From Azolla caroliniana (taxonomy: Eukaryota > Polypodiophyta): a stretch of 64,000 nt of DNA. The notes below the pieces were generated by a model. It had not been told where the DNA came from, searched no databases, and was given only the letters and a program-made list of their open reading frames with translations. The stretch covers positions 992,001-1,056,000 of the forward strand of contig JBHGNT010000020.1 of NCBI GenBank assembly GCA_043228905.1, read 5' to 3'. Made by a program: the position numbers and the translations under genes. Shown here one piece after another: positions 10,389-21,664 of this stretch (the first letter of the stretch is position 1; every line of letters begins with the position of its first letter).

Positions 10389-10435
10389 ATGCTTGTAGTC
10401 CATAATAATCGTGAGTTCAACTCTCGGCAAGCGCA
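10389..10435 (+). pseudogene. tRNA-Gly copy with internal deletion
   Basis: Only 47 nt. It has the 5' end ATGCTTGTAGTCC and the 3' end GAGTTCAACTCTCGG plus CAAGCGCA, but the D loop to the anticodon arm is missing. It matches the deleted copy at 28,306. Confidence 0.7.
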
Positions 10436-11078
10436 CACCATGTTATTTCAAGCACTACTTACTATCGAAAAGAGAAATATATTCAATTCCCTTCGACAAT
10501 TTCACGTTGTTGGAGAGTTTCATTAGCAGAGTTTAAAAACTCTCCAACAAATTGAATTCTTATAAATATTTGGTCATAAAACGGTCTCTCTAAACTAGTT
10601 TCGTTCTTATCTTATAAAGAATGTTAGAGTCACCCTTAGCTCTCTCTCATAAAAAAAGGTAAAGATCAAGGACTCAAGTTCATGTGAGATATTTGTGCGC
10701 CTGTACGCCTAATTTTAGGATATTTTTCTTCCAAGAAATAGACCATGTTTGAACATTCCTCAACAACACGCTATGTGTTTTAGAGTAGTACTTCAATTGG
10801 ACATGCAAAATCTATACGATTTGATTCGAGAATATAACATTGTTGGACGAGTTTCATAACTAGATTGCAAGAACATGGGAAAAGATTGAATTAATCTTAT
10901 GTTTAAGTCAAAGAAGTTGTTTTTGTGGAATTGTTTGATTTATATGCGAGAAGAAAGTAAGGCTCAATATTTATTCGCATATGTGTAGGACACACATTTA
11001 TATGCAACTACTCAACAATAATTTTATCTTTTCTATTTTTTGTTTTTAATAAACTTCCATTGGAAGCAGGTGGAAATG

Positions 11079-11086
11079 GCGCTTGT
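11079..11086 (+). pseudogene. tRNA-Gly 5' stub
   Basis: Only GCGCTTGT remains after the usual upstream flank. The sequence then jumps to the downstream flank (CTATTCAAGTCCC). Confidence 0.5.
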
Positions 11087-11336
11087 CTATTCAAGTCCCT
11101 TTGATAATTTTATCTTGACTATTCAAGTCCATTTGATAATGTCACGTTCTTCGAGAGTTTCACAAGTAGAGGCTAAAAAGTCTCCAACAAATTGAATTCC
11201 TATAAATATTTGGTCGAAAAAGGGTTTCACTAAACTAGATTCGTTTTTATCTGATAAGAAAGTTCGGGTCACCTCTTGCTCGCTCACATAAAACATGGTA
11301 AAGATTAAGGACTTAGGTTTGATATGAGATATTTGT

Positions 11337-11406
11337 GCGGCTTTAGCCGTACAATTAGGATATTTTTGTTGAAAGCAATAACCAACGTTTCAATATTCCA
11401 AGCGCA
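11337..11406 (+). pseudogene. second-half tRNA-Gly relic in the diverged block
   Basis: GCGGCTTTAGCC to AAGCGCA, 2 nt shorter than the usual 72. It shows that the dimer structure also exists in the older part of the array. Confidence 0.55.
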
Positions 11407-11664
11407 AGCTATGTCCTATCGAGCGGTATTTCAATTCGATAAAAAAAATCTATTCAATTCGATTCGAGAATATAAAAGTGCTCTATAAGTTTCATAACTT
11501 GATTGTAAGAAGACAAGATCAAATTGAGTTAATCTGATGTTTCTCTTAAACAAGCTACTTATTCGCACATGTATAGGACACATTTATATGCGACTAATCA
11601 ACTATAATTTTATCTTGTCCATTTTTTGCTTTTGATAAACTTCCCTCGGAAGCAAGTTTAAATT

Positions 11665-11736
11665 GCGCCTGTAGTCCAATAGTTAAGATAATTGCCTTCC
11701 AAGCAATAGACCTGAGTTCAACTGTCGACAAGCGTA
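11665..11736 (+). pseudogene. tRNA-Gly copy, decayed
   Basis: GCGCCTG start, D loop AATAGTTA, GTCGA in the T stem and an AAGCGTA end. Several pairs are lost. Anticodon TCC is readable. Confidence 0.6.
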
Positions 11737-12381
11737 TACCATGTTATTTCAAACAGTACTGGGGATCTAAAATAGAAATCTATTCAAGTTCCTTTGAGAA
11801 TGTCACGTTCTTTCAAAGTTTCACTAGTAGAGGTTAAAAAGTCTCCAACAAATTAAATTCCTATAAATATTTGCTCCAAAAATGGTTTTACTAAACTAAA
11901 TTCATTTTTATCTTATACGAAACTTACAGTCACCTTTTAGTTGGTCACATAAAACATGCAGAAGATTTAGGACTCAGGTTTGATATGAGATATTTGTGCG
12001 GCTATAGCCCTACAATTAGGATATTTTTCTTGAAAGCAATAACTAACGTTTCAATATTTCGCAAGCCTAAGCTATATCCTTTAGAGCGGTATTTTAATTG
12101 GATAAACAAAATCTATTCGATTAGATTCGAGAATATAAAATTGCTGGATGATTTGCATTACTAGATTGTAAGAACACGAGATCAAATTGAATTAATATGA
12201 TGTTTAGCTTAAACAAGCTGTTTTTATGGACTTGTTTCATTTGTATGCAAGAATAAAGTAAGGTTCACTATTTATTCGCTCAGGTATAGCACTCACATTT
12301 ATATGCGACTACTCAACAATAATTTTATCTTGTGTATTTTTTGTTTTTGATAAACTTCCAATCAACAATCAGGTTGAAATT

Positions 12382-12453
12382 GTGCTTGTAGTCCAACGGT
12401 TAGGATAATTGCCTTCCAAGCAATAGACCCGAGTTCAACTCTCTGCAGGCGGA
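12382..12453 (+). pseudogene. tRNA-Gly copy, acceptor stem decayed
   Basis: The core from the D arm to the T loop is consensus, but the acceptor strands are GTGCTTG and CAGGCGG, and the T stem has CTCTG. Confidence 0.6.
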
Positions 12454-12992
12454 TACCACCTTATTGCAACCAGTACTCACGATCTAAAAGAGAAATCTAT
12501 TCAAGTCTCGTTGATAATGTCACGTTCTTCGAGAGTTTCATTAGCAGAGGTTAAAAAGTCTCCAACAAATTGAAGTCCTATAAATATTTGGTCCAAAAAC
12601 GGTTTTAATAAATTAGATTCGTTTTTATCTTATCAGAAACTTAGGGTCACCTTTTGGTCGCTCACATAAAACATAGAAAACATTAAGGACTCAAGTTTGA
12701 TATGAGATATTTGTGTAGCTTTAGTCATACAATTAAGATATTTTTCTTGAAAGCAATAACCAACGTTTCAATATTCCGCAAGCGCAAGCTATATCCTTTA
12801 GAGCGGTATTTCAATTGGATAAACAAAATCTATTCGATTAGATACGAGAATATAAAATTGTTGGATAAGTTTCATAACTAGATTATAAGAACACAGGTAT
12901 AGGAGTCACATTTATATGTGACTACTCAACCATAATTTTATTTTGTATATTTTTTATTTTTAACAAACTTCCCTTGGAAGTAGGTTTAAATT

Positions 12993-13064
12993 TTGCTTGT
13001 AGTCCAACGGTTAGAATAATTGCCTTCCAAGTCACACACCCGAGTTCAACTCTCGGCAAGCCCA
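12993..13064 (+). pseudogene. tRNA-Gly copy, decayed
   Basis: Starts TTGCTTG and ends CAAGCCCA. The anticodon 3' stem is GTCAC in place of GCAAT. The T arm is intact. Confidence 0.55.
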
Positions 13065-13535
13065 TACCATGTTATTTCATCCAATACTCACGATCTAAGA
13101 GAGAAATCTCGTCAAGTCCCTTTGATAATGTTACGTTCTTTGAGAGTTTCATTACCACAGGTTAAAAAGTCTCCAACAAATTGAATTCCTCTAAATATTT
13201 GGTCCAAAAACGGTTTCAATAAACTAGATTCGTTTTTATCTTTATAAGAAACTTCGGGTTAGCTTTTGCTCGCTCACATAAAACATGGAAAAGATTAAGG
13301 ACTCAGGTTTTATATGAGATATTTGTGCGGCTATTGCCGTATAATTAGGTTATTTTTCTTGAAAGCAATAACCCACGTTTCAATATTTCGCAAGCGCACC
13401 CTATGTGCTTTACAACGGTATTTCAATTGGATAAACAAAATCTATTCAAGTTTATTCGAGAATATAAAATTGTTGGATGAGTTTCATAACTAGATTGTAA
13501 GAACATGAGATCAAATGGAATTAATCTGATGTTTA

Positions 13536-14326
13536 GCTTCGTGTGATAGGGCCAATTGACCTCTTCTACCGCCGCGACCTCGTCCTCGATCACCGTCCGA
13601 ATTCGAGAAGAACATTTGTCCTTCCGAACTCAAGAAGAACATTGATTGGAGTTCAAAGAATGAAGAATGGTTTTCTCTCGCCAAGATTGTCGTCTGGAAT
13701 GGATCGAATTGTTCTGCGAGGCCGCCCAACCATACTTGGACCATCTCGTCTTCGTCGATGTTTATGTTGATGGAGCCAAGTGAGTTGCAAATGCTCTTAA
13801 TTTGGGCGGTTTAGTCCAACAGGGACATGTCTTTTTGTAGAATGTTATTCAACTCTTGTCGGAGTTGAAGCTTGCGGGAGGTCGTGTTGGCGGCGAACAT
13901 TTTCTTTAAGTTCTCCCACGCATCTTTGGGCGTCTTGGTGTCTGGAATGTTGCTAAGCATGTGGTCGTGGACACATGTTGCCAACCAATACATGACTTGA
14001 CTCGCCGCTTGCTCCGATGTTGTCGGGTCAATTGTCTTGAACGCCGTTGATGTAGCTCCAATACCCATGGCTAACGAGGTATTGGGTCATCTTGTACTCC
14101 CAAGATGAATAATTGCTGCAGTCTTGCTTTTCACTAGGGAGCAAGCTACGCATTTGTGTGGTCATGTTGATTGTAGTGTCTTCTCTTCTTTTGCTTTTCT
14201 TCCTTCGATCATGTACACGTGCTACGTAGCGGCACTACGGTAGTCGATATCCGAATTTTGTCGTTAGCGTCTCGAATACACAATCACAGAGTTGGGTGGG
14301 CTTAGGGGATTTTGTAAACCACACGC
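13536..14326 (-). pseudogene. copia-type gag fragment (truncated retrotransposon)
   Basis: The minus strand from about 14,068 reads a copia gag of the UBN2 type, with motifs SEQAASQVMYWL, DAWENLKKMF, TTSRKLQLRQEL and, after an in-frame stop at 13,811, MVQVWLGGLAEQFDPF and an RGRGRGG stretch. Such a Gly/Arg stretch normally precedes the zinc knuckle, but the element stops here and satellite sequence follows. Protease, integrase, RT and RNase H are absent. The same stop occurs in the second copy, so it predates the duplication. Confidence 0.8.
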
Positions 14327-14338
14327 TCTGATACCATG
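14327..14338 (-). other. primer binding site (initiator tRNA-Met)
   Basis: GCTCTGATACCA on the + strand is TGGTATCAGAGC on the minus strand, the complement of the 3' end of plant initiator tRNA-Met. It abuts the LTR at 14,339 and fixes the element's orientation. Confidence 0.85.
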
Positions 14339-14446
14339 TTAAGAATTAGGTGATTAATTAAGCAAGGGCTAATTAGTACCTAATTATGTGATTAGTTGAT
14401 AGACGGAAGATTAAGTGATATGTGTGTGTTTATGTGTGTGAAAAGA

Positions 14447-14481
<35 letters not shown>

Positions 14482-14740
14482 TAGAGAGAGAGAGACCGAG
14501 ATACGCTTATGAACAACACAAGATGGGGGATGAGTAACTATATTAGATTAGCATTAACATCATCATCAAATACAAAAATACCTACAATGAGGTATATATA
14601 GATCTCATGTGCAAGGGTGCACATGTGTGAGGATAATATACGTACAAACGTGTAAGTCCTATATTAAATGTACTTGGGAGTGGAGGATCTAGAATATCCC
14701 ACTTATGTACAACGTATTATTTAAGGCGTTATAGTCAACA
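14339..14740 (-). mobile_element. 5' LTR of the truncated copia element
   Basis: It begins TGTTAAGAATTAGG next to the primer binding site and ends CGTTATAGTCAACA, giving TG...CA ends over 402 bp. It contains a GA-rich microsatellite (14,443-14,495). A related LTR fragment occurs at 56,736. Flanking 14,741-14,826 is short non-satellite DNA of unknown origin. Confidence 0.75.
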
Positions 14741-15014
14741 CTTCTAACTCGATTCTGTCTAGGTAACTACGAAGTTACATGGTTGAATAACTAACTAAAG
14801 TAAGTTTAGCTTGATCTCTCAAGAAGCTCAAACAAGTTGTTTTTGTGGACTTGTTTCATTTGTATGCTAGAATACAGTAGGGCTCACTATTCGTTCGCTT
14901 AGGTAACAATTGGTAACGGTTAAGGACTCACATTGATATGCAAGTAGTCCACAATACTTTTATCTTCTATATTTTTTGTTTGTGATGAAATTCCACTGGA
15001 AGTGGGCTCAAATT

Positions 15015-15086
15015 ACGCTTGTAGTCTAACGGTTAGGATAATTACCTTCCAAGCAATAAACCCGAGTTCAACTCTCGACAAGTGCA
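15015..15086 (+). pseudogene. tRNA-Gly copy, decayed
   Basis: ACGCTTG start, GTCT in the D arm, ATTAC anticodon stem, CTCGA in the T stem. Anticodon TCC is readable. It is near-identical to the copy at 18,377, as expected from the local duplication. Confidence 0.6.
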
Positions 15087-15625
15087 CACCATGTTAATTC
15101 AACCACAACCTATGATTGGAAAGAGAACTCCATTCAAATCCCTTTGACAATGTGACATTGTTCAAGAGTTTCAGTAACAGAGTCTAAAAACTCTCCAAAA
15201 AATTGAATTCCTATAAATATTTGGTCCAAAAACGGTTTCAATAAACTAGATTCGTTTTTATCTTATAGGAAACGTAGGGTCAACTTTTGCGCGCTAACAT
15301 ACAACATGGAAAAGATTAAGGACTCAGGTTTTATATGAGATATTTGTGCGGCTTTAGCCGTACAATTAGGTTATTTTTCTTGAAAACAATAACCCACGTT
15401 TCAATATTTCGCAAGCGCACCATATGTCCTTTACAACGGTATTTCAATTGGATAAACAAAATCTATTTAATTTTATTCGAGAATATAAAATTGTTGGATG
15501 AGTTTCATAACTAGATTGTAAGAACATAGGTATAAGAGTCACATTTATATGTGACTACTCAACCATAATTTTATCTTCTGTATTTTTTGTTCTTAACAAA
15601 CTTCCCTTAAAAGTAGGTTGAAATT

Positions 15626-15697
15626 TTGCTTGTAGTCCAACGGTTAGAATAATTGCCATCCAAGCGATAGACCCGAGTTCAACTTTCGGCACGCGCA
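15626..15697 (+). pseudogene. tRNA-Gly copy, decayed
   Basis: TTGCTTG start and U33 changed to A (loop CATCCAA), with GCGAT in the anticodon stem and CACGCGC in the acceptor. U33 is required for decoding, so it is not functional. Confidence 0.55.
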
Positions 15698-15885
15698 TAC
15701 CATGTTATTTCATCCAGTACTCACGATCTAAGAGAGAAATCTATTCAAGTCCCTTTGATAATGTCACGTTCTTCGAGAGTTTCATTAGAAAAGGTTAAAA
15801 AGTCTCCAACAAATTGAATTCCTCTAAATATTTGCTCCAAAAACGGTTTCAATAAACTAGATTCATATTTATCTTTATAAGAAAC

Positions 15886-16632
15886 TGTTGGGAAACAGGT
15901 CCCTCCGGATGGGAAGGAAGAAGATCAGTGACGATGAACAAACCCGGTGAAGACCGGATGAGGAGTACCTGGCTACGGAGAGCCGGATGATACAGACCCG
16001 GTGTGAACCGGATGAGGAGTACCCGGCTACGGAGAGCCGGATGGTGCAGGCCCGGTATGAACCGGATGAGGAGTACCCGGCTACGGAGAGCCGGATGGTG
16101 CAGGCCCGGTATGAACCGGATGAGGAGTACCCCGCTACGGAGAGCCGGATGGTGCAGACCCGGTATGAACCGGAGGAAGAGACATATTCGTAAATATGTT
16201 TCGGAGAGCCCATTCTGGCTATATTTGTAAATAGCCGAAAAGTCATATTAGTATAAATATGACTTAGGGCAAACTAATATTGGGTTGTTGTCAATTTTTC
16301 TGTATTACACGATATTAGTGTGCGTAACGTTGTACACAAAAAGAGAGAGAGAGAAAGAGGTCGCTGCCTCTGTTGTAACCGCCGCCTGTGGCGAAGAGCG
16401 TGAGTCCGAGGTCGTTGCCTCCGTGAACTCACTGTTTTGTACATTCATACATAGTGACAGTTTGCAGCCTGTGGGCTGCCGTGGTTTTTCCTCTAGTTTG
16501 GGGTTTTCCACGTAAACCTCCTGTGTACCATTTCTCTTCTTTGTGTCGCGTTTCATTACCTGTTTTTCTGTGTATGAAAAGAATCTCGGTTGTGGCCGAG
16601 TCTTGCGCATAAGGAACGACAAGTTCCTGTTA
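15886..16632 (+). mobile_element. solo copia LTR with TSD GAAAC
   Basis: It begins TGTTGGGAAACAGG and ends TTCCTGTTA (the final CA has become TA). GAAAC flanks both sides (15,881-15,885 and 16,633-16,637). No internal region is present, which is typical of LTR-LTR recombination. It holds four copies of a 54-bp CCGG-rich tandem repeat, a TATA box (TATAAAT, 16,252) before GACTTAGGGCAAAC, and a short GA run. It is related to the LTRs at 46,075 and 51,111. Confidence 0.9.
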
Positions 16633-16923
16633 GAAACTTAGGGTCAGCTTTTGCTCGCTCACATAAAACATGGAAAAGATTAAGGACTCAGGTTTTATAT
16701 GAGATATTTGTGCGGCTTTTGTCGTATAACTAGGTTATTTTTCTTGAAAGCAATAACCGACGTTTCAATATTTCGCAAGCGCACCCACCCTATGTCCTTT
16801 ACAACGGTATTTCAATTGGATAAACAAAATCTATTCAATTTTATTCGGGAATATAAAATTGTTGGATGAGTTTCATAACTAGATTGTAAGAACATGAGAT
16901 CAAATGGAATTAATCTTATGTTT
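16633..16923 (+). repeat. tRNA-Gly satellite, second-half segment
   Basis: Satellite resumes after the LTR with the second-half relic (TGTGCGGCTTTTGTCG) and its 3' flank. There is no first-half tRNA here. Confidence 0.8.
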
Positions 16924-17688
16924 AGCTTCGTGTGATAGGTCCAATTGACCTCTTCTACTGCCGCAACCTCGTCCTCGATCACCGTCCGAATTCGAGAAGA
17001 ACATTGATAGGAGTTCGAAGAATGAAGAAGGGTTTTCTCTCGCCAAGATTGTCGTCCGTAATGGATCGAATCGTTGTGCGAGGCCGCCCAACCATACTTG
17101 GACCATCTCGTCTTCGTCGATGTTTATGTTGATGGAGCCAAATGGGTTACAAATGCTCTTAATCTGGGCGGTTTAGTCCAACAGGGACATGTCTTTTTGT
17201 AGAATGTTATTCAACTCTTGTCGGAGTTGAAGCTTGCGGGAGGTCGTGTTGGCGGCGAATATTTTCTTTAAGTTCTCCCACGCATCTTTGGGCGTCTTGG
17301 TGTCTGGAATGTGGCTAAGCATGTGGTCGTGGACACATGTTGCCAACCAATACATGACTCGACTCGCCGCTTGCTCCGATGTTGTCGGGTCAATTGTCTT
17401 GAGCGCCGTTGATGTAGCTCCAATACCCATGGCTAACGAGGTATTGGGTCATCTTGTACTCCCAAGATGAATAATTGCTGCAATCTTGCTTTTCACTAGG
17501 GAGCAAGCTACGCATTTGTGTGGTCATGTTGATTGTAGTGTCTTCTCTTCTTTTGCTTTTCTTCCTTCGATCATGTACACGTGCTACGTAGCGGCACTAC
17601 GGTAGTCGATATCCGAATTTTGTCGTTAGCGTCTCGAATACACAATCACAGAGTTGGGTGGGCTTAGGGGATTTTGTAAACCACACGC
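16924..17688 (-). pseudogene. copia-type gag fragment, duplicate
   Basis: Second copy of the 13.5-kb fragment. It has the same UBN2-type gag motifs, the same in-frame stop (17,173) and the same truncation point. It lacks about 24 bp present in copy 1 around 13,617. Confidence 0.8.
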
Positions 17689-18102
17689 TCTGATACCATG
17701 TTAAGAATTAGGTGATTAATTAAGCAAGGGCTAATTAGTACCTAATTATGTGATTAGTTGATAGACGGAAGATTAAGTGATATGTGTGTGTTTATGTGTG
17801 TGAAAAGAAGAGAGAGAAAGAGAGAAAGAGAGAGAGAGAGAGATAGAGATAGAGAGACCGAGATACGCTTATGAACAACACAAGATGGGGGATGAGTAAC
17901 TATATTAGATTAGCATCAACATCATCATCAAATACAAAAATACCTACAATGAGGTATATATAGATCTCATGTGCAAGGGTGCACATGTGTGAGGATAATA
18001 TACGTACAAACGTGTAAGTCCTATATTAAATGTACTTGGGAGTGGAGGATCTAGAATATCCCACTTATGTACAACGTATTATTTAAGGCGTTATAGTCAA
18101 CA
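17689..18102 (-). mobile_element. primer binding site and 5' LTR, duplicate
   Basis: The reversed initiator-Met primer site (17,687-17,698) abuts an LTR from TGTTAAGAATTAGG (17,699) to ATAGTCAACA (18,102). A GA microsatellite is at 17,807-17,852. It is a near-identical duplicate of 14,327-14,740. Confidence 0.75.
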
Positions 18103-18376
18103 CTTCTAACTAGATTCTGTCTAGGTAACTACGAAGTTACATGGTTGAATAACTAACTAAAGTAAGTTTAGCTTGATCTCTCAAGAAGCTCAAACAAGTT
18201 GTTTTTGTGGACTTGTTTCATTTGTATGCTAGAATACAGTAGGGCTCACTATTCGTTCTCTTAGGTAACAATTGGTAACGGTTAAGGACTCACATTGATA
18301 TGCAAGTAGTCCACAATACTTTTATCTTCTATATTTTTTGTTTGTGATGAAACTCCACTGGAAGTGGGCTCAAATT

Positions 18377-18448
18377 ACGCTTGTAGTCTAACGGTTAGGA
18401 TAATTGCCTTCCAAGCAATAAACCCGAGTTCAACTCTCGACAAGCGCA
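18377..18448 (+). pseudogene. tRNA-Gly copy, lightly decayed
   Basis: ACGCTTG start (A1-C72 mismatch), GTCT in the D arm and CTCGA in the T stem. Anticodon arm and loop are consensus, with TCC. Confidence 0.6.
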
Positions 18449-18852
18449 CACCATGTTATTTCAACCACAACCTATGATTGGAAAGAGAACTCCATTCAAA
18501 TCCCTTTGAGAATGTGACATTGTTCAAGAGTTTCAGTAACAGAGTCTAAAAACTCTCCAACAAATTGAATTCCTATAAATATTTGGTCTTAAAATGGTTT
18601 CTCAAAACTACTTTCGGTTTTAGGGTAAGAACACGGAAACAAATTGAATTAATCTAATATTTAGCTCAAACAAGCTGTTTTTATGGACTCGTTTCATTTG
18701 TATGCTAGAAGAAAGTAAGCCTCACTATTCGTTCGCTCAGGTAACAATTGGTAAAGGTTAAGGACTCACATTGATATGCAAGTTCTCTAGAATACTTTTA
18801 TCTTGTATATTTTTTGTTTGTGATGAAATTCCACTGGAAGTAGGCTCAAATT

Positions 18853-18924
18853 ACGCTTCAGGTCCAACGGTAAGGATAATTGCCTTCCAAACAATAAAAC
18901 CGAGTTCAACTCTCGGCAAGCGCA
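18853..18924 (+). pseudogene. tRNA-Gly copy, decayed
   Basis: ACGCTTCAGG start, GGTAAGG D loop and ACAAT anticodon stem. The T arm and 3' acceptor are consensus. Confidence 0.55.
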
Positions 18925-19394
18925 CACCATGTTATTTCAAGCACTACTTATTATCGATTCAATTCCTTTCGATAATGTCACGTTGTTGGAGAGTTTCATT
19001 AGCAGAGTTTAAAAATCTATACCACGTTTAAAAAGCAATAGACCACGTTTGAACAGACCGGAAGCGCACGTTATGTGCTTTAGAGCAGTACTTCAATTGG
19101 ACACGCAAAATCTATACGATTTGATTCGAGACTATAACGTTGTTGGACGAGTTTCATAACTAAATTGCAAGAACACGGGAATAGATTGAATTAATTTGAT
19201 GTTTAGGTCAAACAAGCTGTTTTTGTGGACGTGATTCATTTGTATGCTAGAAGAAAGTAAGGCTCACTATTTCTTCGCTCAGGTAACAATTGGTAAAGGT
19301 TAAGGACTCACATTGATATATAACTCGTATACAATAATTTTATCTTGTATATTTTTTGTTTGTGATAAAAATCCATTGGAAGGAGGCTCATATT

Positions 19395-19466
19395 GCGCTT
19401 GTATTCCAATGGTTAGTATAATTTCCTTACATGAAATAGACCTGAGTTCAACTCTCGGTAAGCGCA
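19395..19466 (+). pseudogene. tRNA-Gly-derived copy with TAC at the anticodon position
   Basis: The acceptor is nearly intact (GTAAGCGC), but the anticodon loop is CTTACAT on a broken stem (ATTTC/GAAAT). The triplet TAC would be valine-type. Confidence 0.5.
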
Positions 19467-20097
19467 CATCATCTTATTTCAACCACTACTTACGATCGAG
19501 AAGAGAAATCTATTTAATTCCCTTCGACAATGTCACGTTGTTCGAGAGTTTCATTAGTAGAGTCTAGAAACTCTCCAACAAATTAAGTTCTGATAAATAT
19601 TTGGTCAAAAACGGTTCCTAAAACTAGCTTCATTTTATCTTATAAGAATGTTACGGTCACCTTATGCTCGCTCACATTAAAAATGGTAAAGATTAAGGAC
19701 TTAGGTTCATATGAAATATTTGTGCGCCTGTAGTCCTACAATAGACCACATTTCAACATTCCGCAAGCGCACTCTATTTACTTTAGTGCAGTACTTCAAT
19801 TGGATAAACAAAATCTATTCGATTGGATTCAAGAATATGACATTGTTCGATGAGTTTCATAACTAGATTTCAAGAACATGGGAACAAATTGAATTAATCT
19901 GATGTTTAGTTGAAACAAGTTGTTTTTGTGGACTTTTTTCATTTGTATGCTACAAGAAGGTAAGGCTCACTTTTCGTTCACTCATGTAATGATAGGTAAA
20001 GGTTAAGGACTAAAATTGATATCCAACTACTCAACAATAACTTTATCTTGTATATTGTTTGTTTGTGATAAAACTCCCTTGTGCGTACGTTCATATT

Positions 20098-20169
20098 GTG
20101 CTTGTAATCCAACGGTTAGGATAATCTCCTTCCAAGGAATAGAACTGATTTCAACTCTCAGCAAGCGCA
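20098..20169 (+). pseudogene. tRNA-Gly copy, decayed
   Basis: GTGCTTG start, ATCTC/GGAAT anticodon stem with a mismatch, CTGAT/CTCAG T stem. Anticodon TCC is readable. Confidence 0.55.
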
Positions 20170-20316
20170 CACCATGTTATTTACAACACTACTTTAGATG
20201 GAAAAGCAAAAAAAATTCCAATTCCCTTCGACAAAGTCACGTTGTTGGAGAATTTCATTAGCGGAGTGTAAAAACTCTCCAGCAAATTGAATTCCTATAA
20301 ATATTTGGTCAAAAAA

Positions 20317-21074
20317 TGACAGGAACTACACGCATTAATCTCCGGAAACAACCGAAACAAAATCACTAAGTACTACACGCTCTGCTAAATCAATGCTCAG
20401 TCACAACCGAGTCTAGGATCAAACAGAGAAAAAATGGGAATGAAATGCACGACACAGAGAAGAGAAGAGTGCATAGGATGGTTAATGTGGAAAACCCTAA
20501 GAGGGAAAAACCACGGCAGCCCACAGACTGCAAACTATCACTATATCACAATGATTACAACAGTGAGCTCACGGAGGCAGCGACCTCGCGCTCACGATCT
20601 TCGCCACAAGCGGCGGTTACAACAGAGGCAACGACCTCTTCCTCTCTCTCTCTCTCTCTCTCTGTACACTGTTACGCGCTCTCTGATCTAGCGCCAACAA
20701 GAATGACAACAACAAAATAAAAGAGTTTGCCCTAAGTCATATTTATACTAATATGACTTTCCGGCTATTTACAAATATAGCCCCGATGGACTCTCATAAA
20801 CATATTTACGAATATGTCCCTTCATCCGGTGAGCACTCCTCACCGGGCTTGCATCATCCGGCACTTGCCGGGCACATGTCATCCGGTTCTCACCGGGTCT
20901 TCACCTTCCGGCTCTTGCCGGGTACTCGTCATCCGGTTCTCACCGGGTCTTCTGTTGCCAGGTACTTGTCATCCGGTTCTCACCGGGTCTTCCGTAGCCG
21001 GGTCTTCCACATCTGGTTTGCTTATCAGTACTGTTCCTTATCACTTCCCATCCGGAGGGACATGTTTCCTAACA
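20317..21074 (-). mobile_element. solo copia LTR, minus orientation, TSD AAAAA
   Basis: Begins TGACAGGAAC and ends GTTTCCTAACA on the + strand, the reverse of TGTTAGGAAAC...CCTGTCA. AAAAA lies on both sides (20,312-20,316 and 21,075-21,079), although an A-run is weak evidence. It contains the reversed TATA box (20,740), a CT run near 20,640, and a CCGG-rich repeat region whose units differ from those in the 15.9-kb LTR. The short ORFs through this LTR are not genes. Confidence 0.85.
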
Positions 21075-21592
21075 AAAAACAGTTTCTCAAAACTACTTTC
21101 GGTTTTATCCTATAAGAAAGTTAGGGTCGCCCTTTGCTCACTCACAAAAAACATGGTAAAGATTAAGGACTCAGGTTTGATATGACATATATGTGCACCT
21201 TTAGCCCTACAATTAGGATATTTTTCTATAAAGCAATAGCCTACATTTCAACATTCCACAAGCACAAGCTATGTCCTTTAGAGCGGTACTTCAATTGGAT
21301 AAACAAAATCTATTCGATTTGAGTCGAGAATATAAAATTGGTGGATGAGTTTCATAACTAGATTGTAAGAACACGAGAACAAATTGAATTAATTTGATGT
21401 TTAGCTGAAAGAAGTTGTTTTGTTGGACTTGTTTCATTTGTATACTAGAAGAAAGTAAGACTTAGTATTTGTTCGCTCAGGTAACAATTGGTAAAGGTTA
21501 AGGACTGACATTCATATGCAACTACTCAAAAATAATTTTATCTTGTAAGTTTTTTAATTTTGGTAAAGATCGATTGAATGTAAATTCAAATT

Positions 21593-21664
21593 GCGCTTGT
21601 AGTCCAACCGTTAGGCTAACTGTCTTCCAAGCAATAGACCCAAGTTCAACTCTCGGCAAGCGCA
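21593..21664 (+). pseudogene. tRNA-Gly copy, anticodon stem decayed
   Basis: The acceptor stem is perfect (GCGCTTG/CAAGCGC), but the D loop, D stem and anticodon stem (ACTGT/GCAAT) are damaged. Anticodon TCC. Confidence 0.6.

Larger units (their letters stand above)
8046..13535 (+). repeat. tRNA-Gly satellite, diverged block
   Basis: The same dimeric unit continues, with indels that break the 713-bp phase: tRNA starts at 8156, 8656, 9379, 10018 (truncated), 10389 (deleted), 11665, 12382 and 12993. From about 9.8 kb the flanks change from the left-block type (CCCATAATTATGCGAC, TTGCCTATTTTAAG) to a second subtype (CACATTTATATGCGAC, TATATTTTTTGTTTTTGA). A third subtype at 10.2 kb contains GGTAACAATTGGTAAAGG. 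Nothing here resembles a protein gene. Confidence 0.9.
12893..15225 (+). repeat. local segmental duplication, copy 1
   Basis: This stretch (satellite, truncated minus-strand copia piece, satellite) recurs at about 15,526-18,590. Before the solo LTR the offset is about 2,633 bp; after it, about 3,360-3,390 bp. The difference is the LTR plus its target-site duplication, so the duplication came before the LTR insertion. Confidence 0.8.
14827..15885 (+). repeat. tRNA-Gly satellite between copia insertions
   Basis: Diverged units with tRNA copies at 15,015 and 15,626. The first has the GGTAACAATTGGTAA flank type, the second the CACATTTATATGTGAC type. Confidence 0.85.
15526..18590 (+). repeat. local segmental duplication, copy 2
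   Basis: Second copy of the block at 12,893. It contains a later solo LTR insertion (15,886-16,632). The two copies of the gag fragment differ by a short deletion (CCTTCCGAACTC... present only in copy 1) and a few substitutions. Confidence 0.8.
18186..20316 (+). repeat. tRNA-Gly satellite, third-subtype block
   Basis: Four decayed tRNA copies (18,377, 18,853, 19,395, 20,098). The flanks carry GGTAACAATTGGTAAAGG upstream of the good half. The parallel flank TGGTAAAGATTAAGGAC before the second half shows most clearly that the two halves are homologous. Confidence 0.85.

Noticed and set aside
20311-21079. AAAAA as firm proof of a target-site duplication for the minus-strand solo LTR
   Set aside because: The satellite has A-runs at this site anyway, so I use it only as weak support. 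The LTR call rests on its ends and its similarity to the other LTRs.
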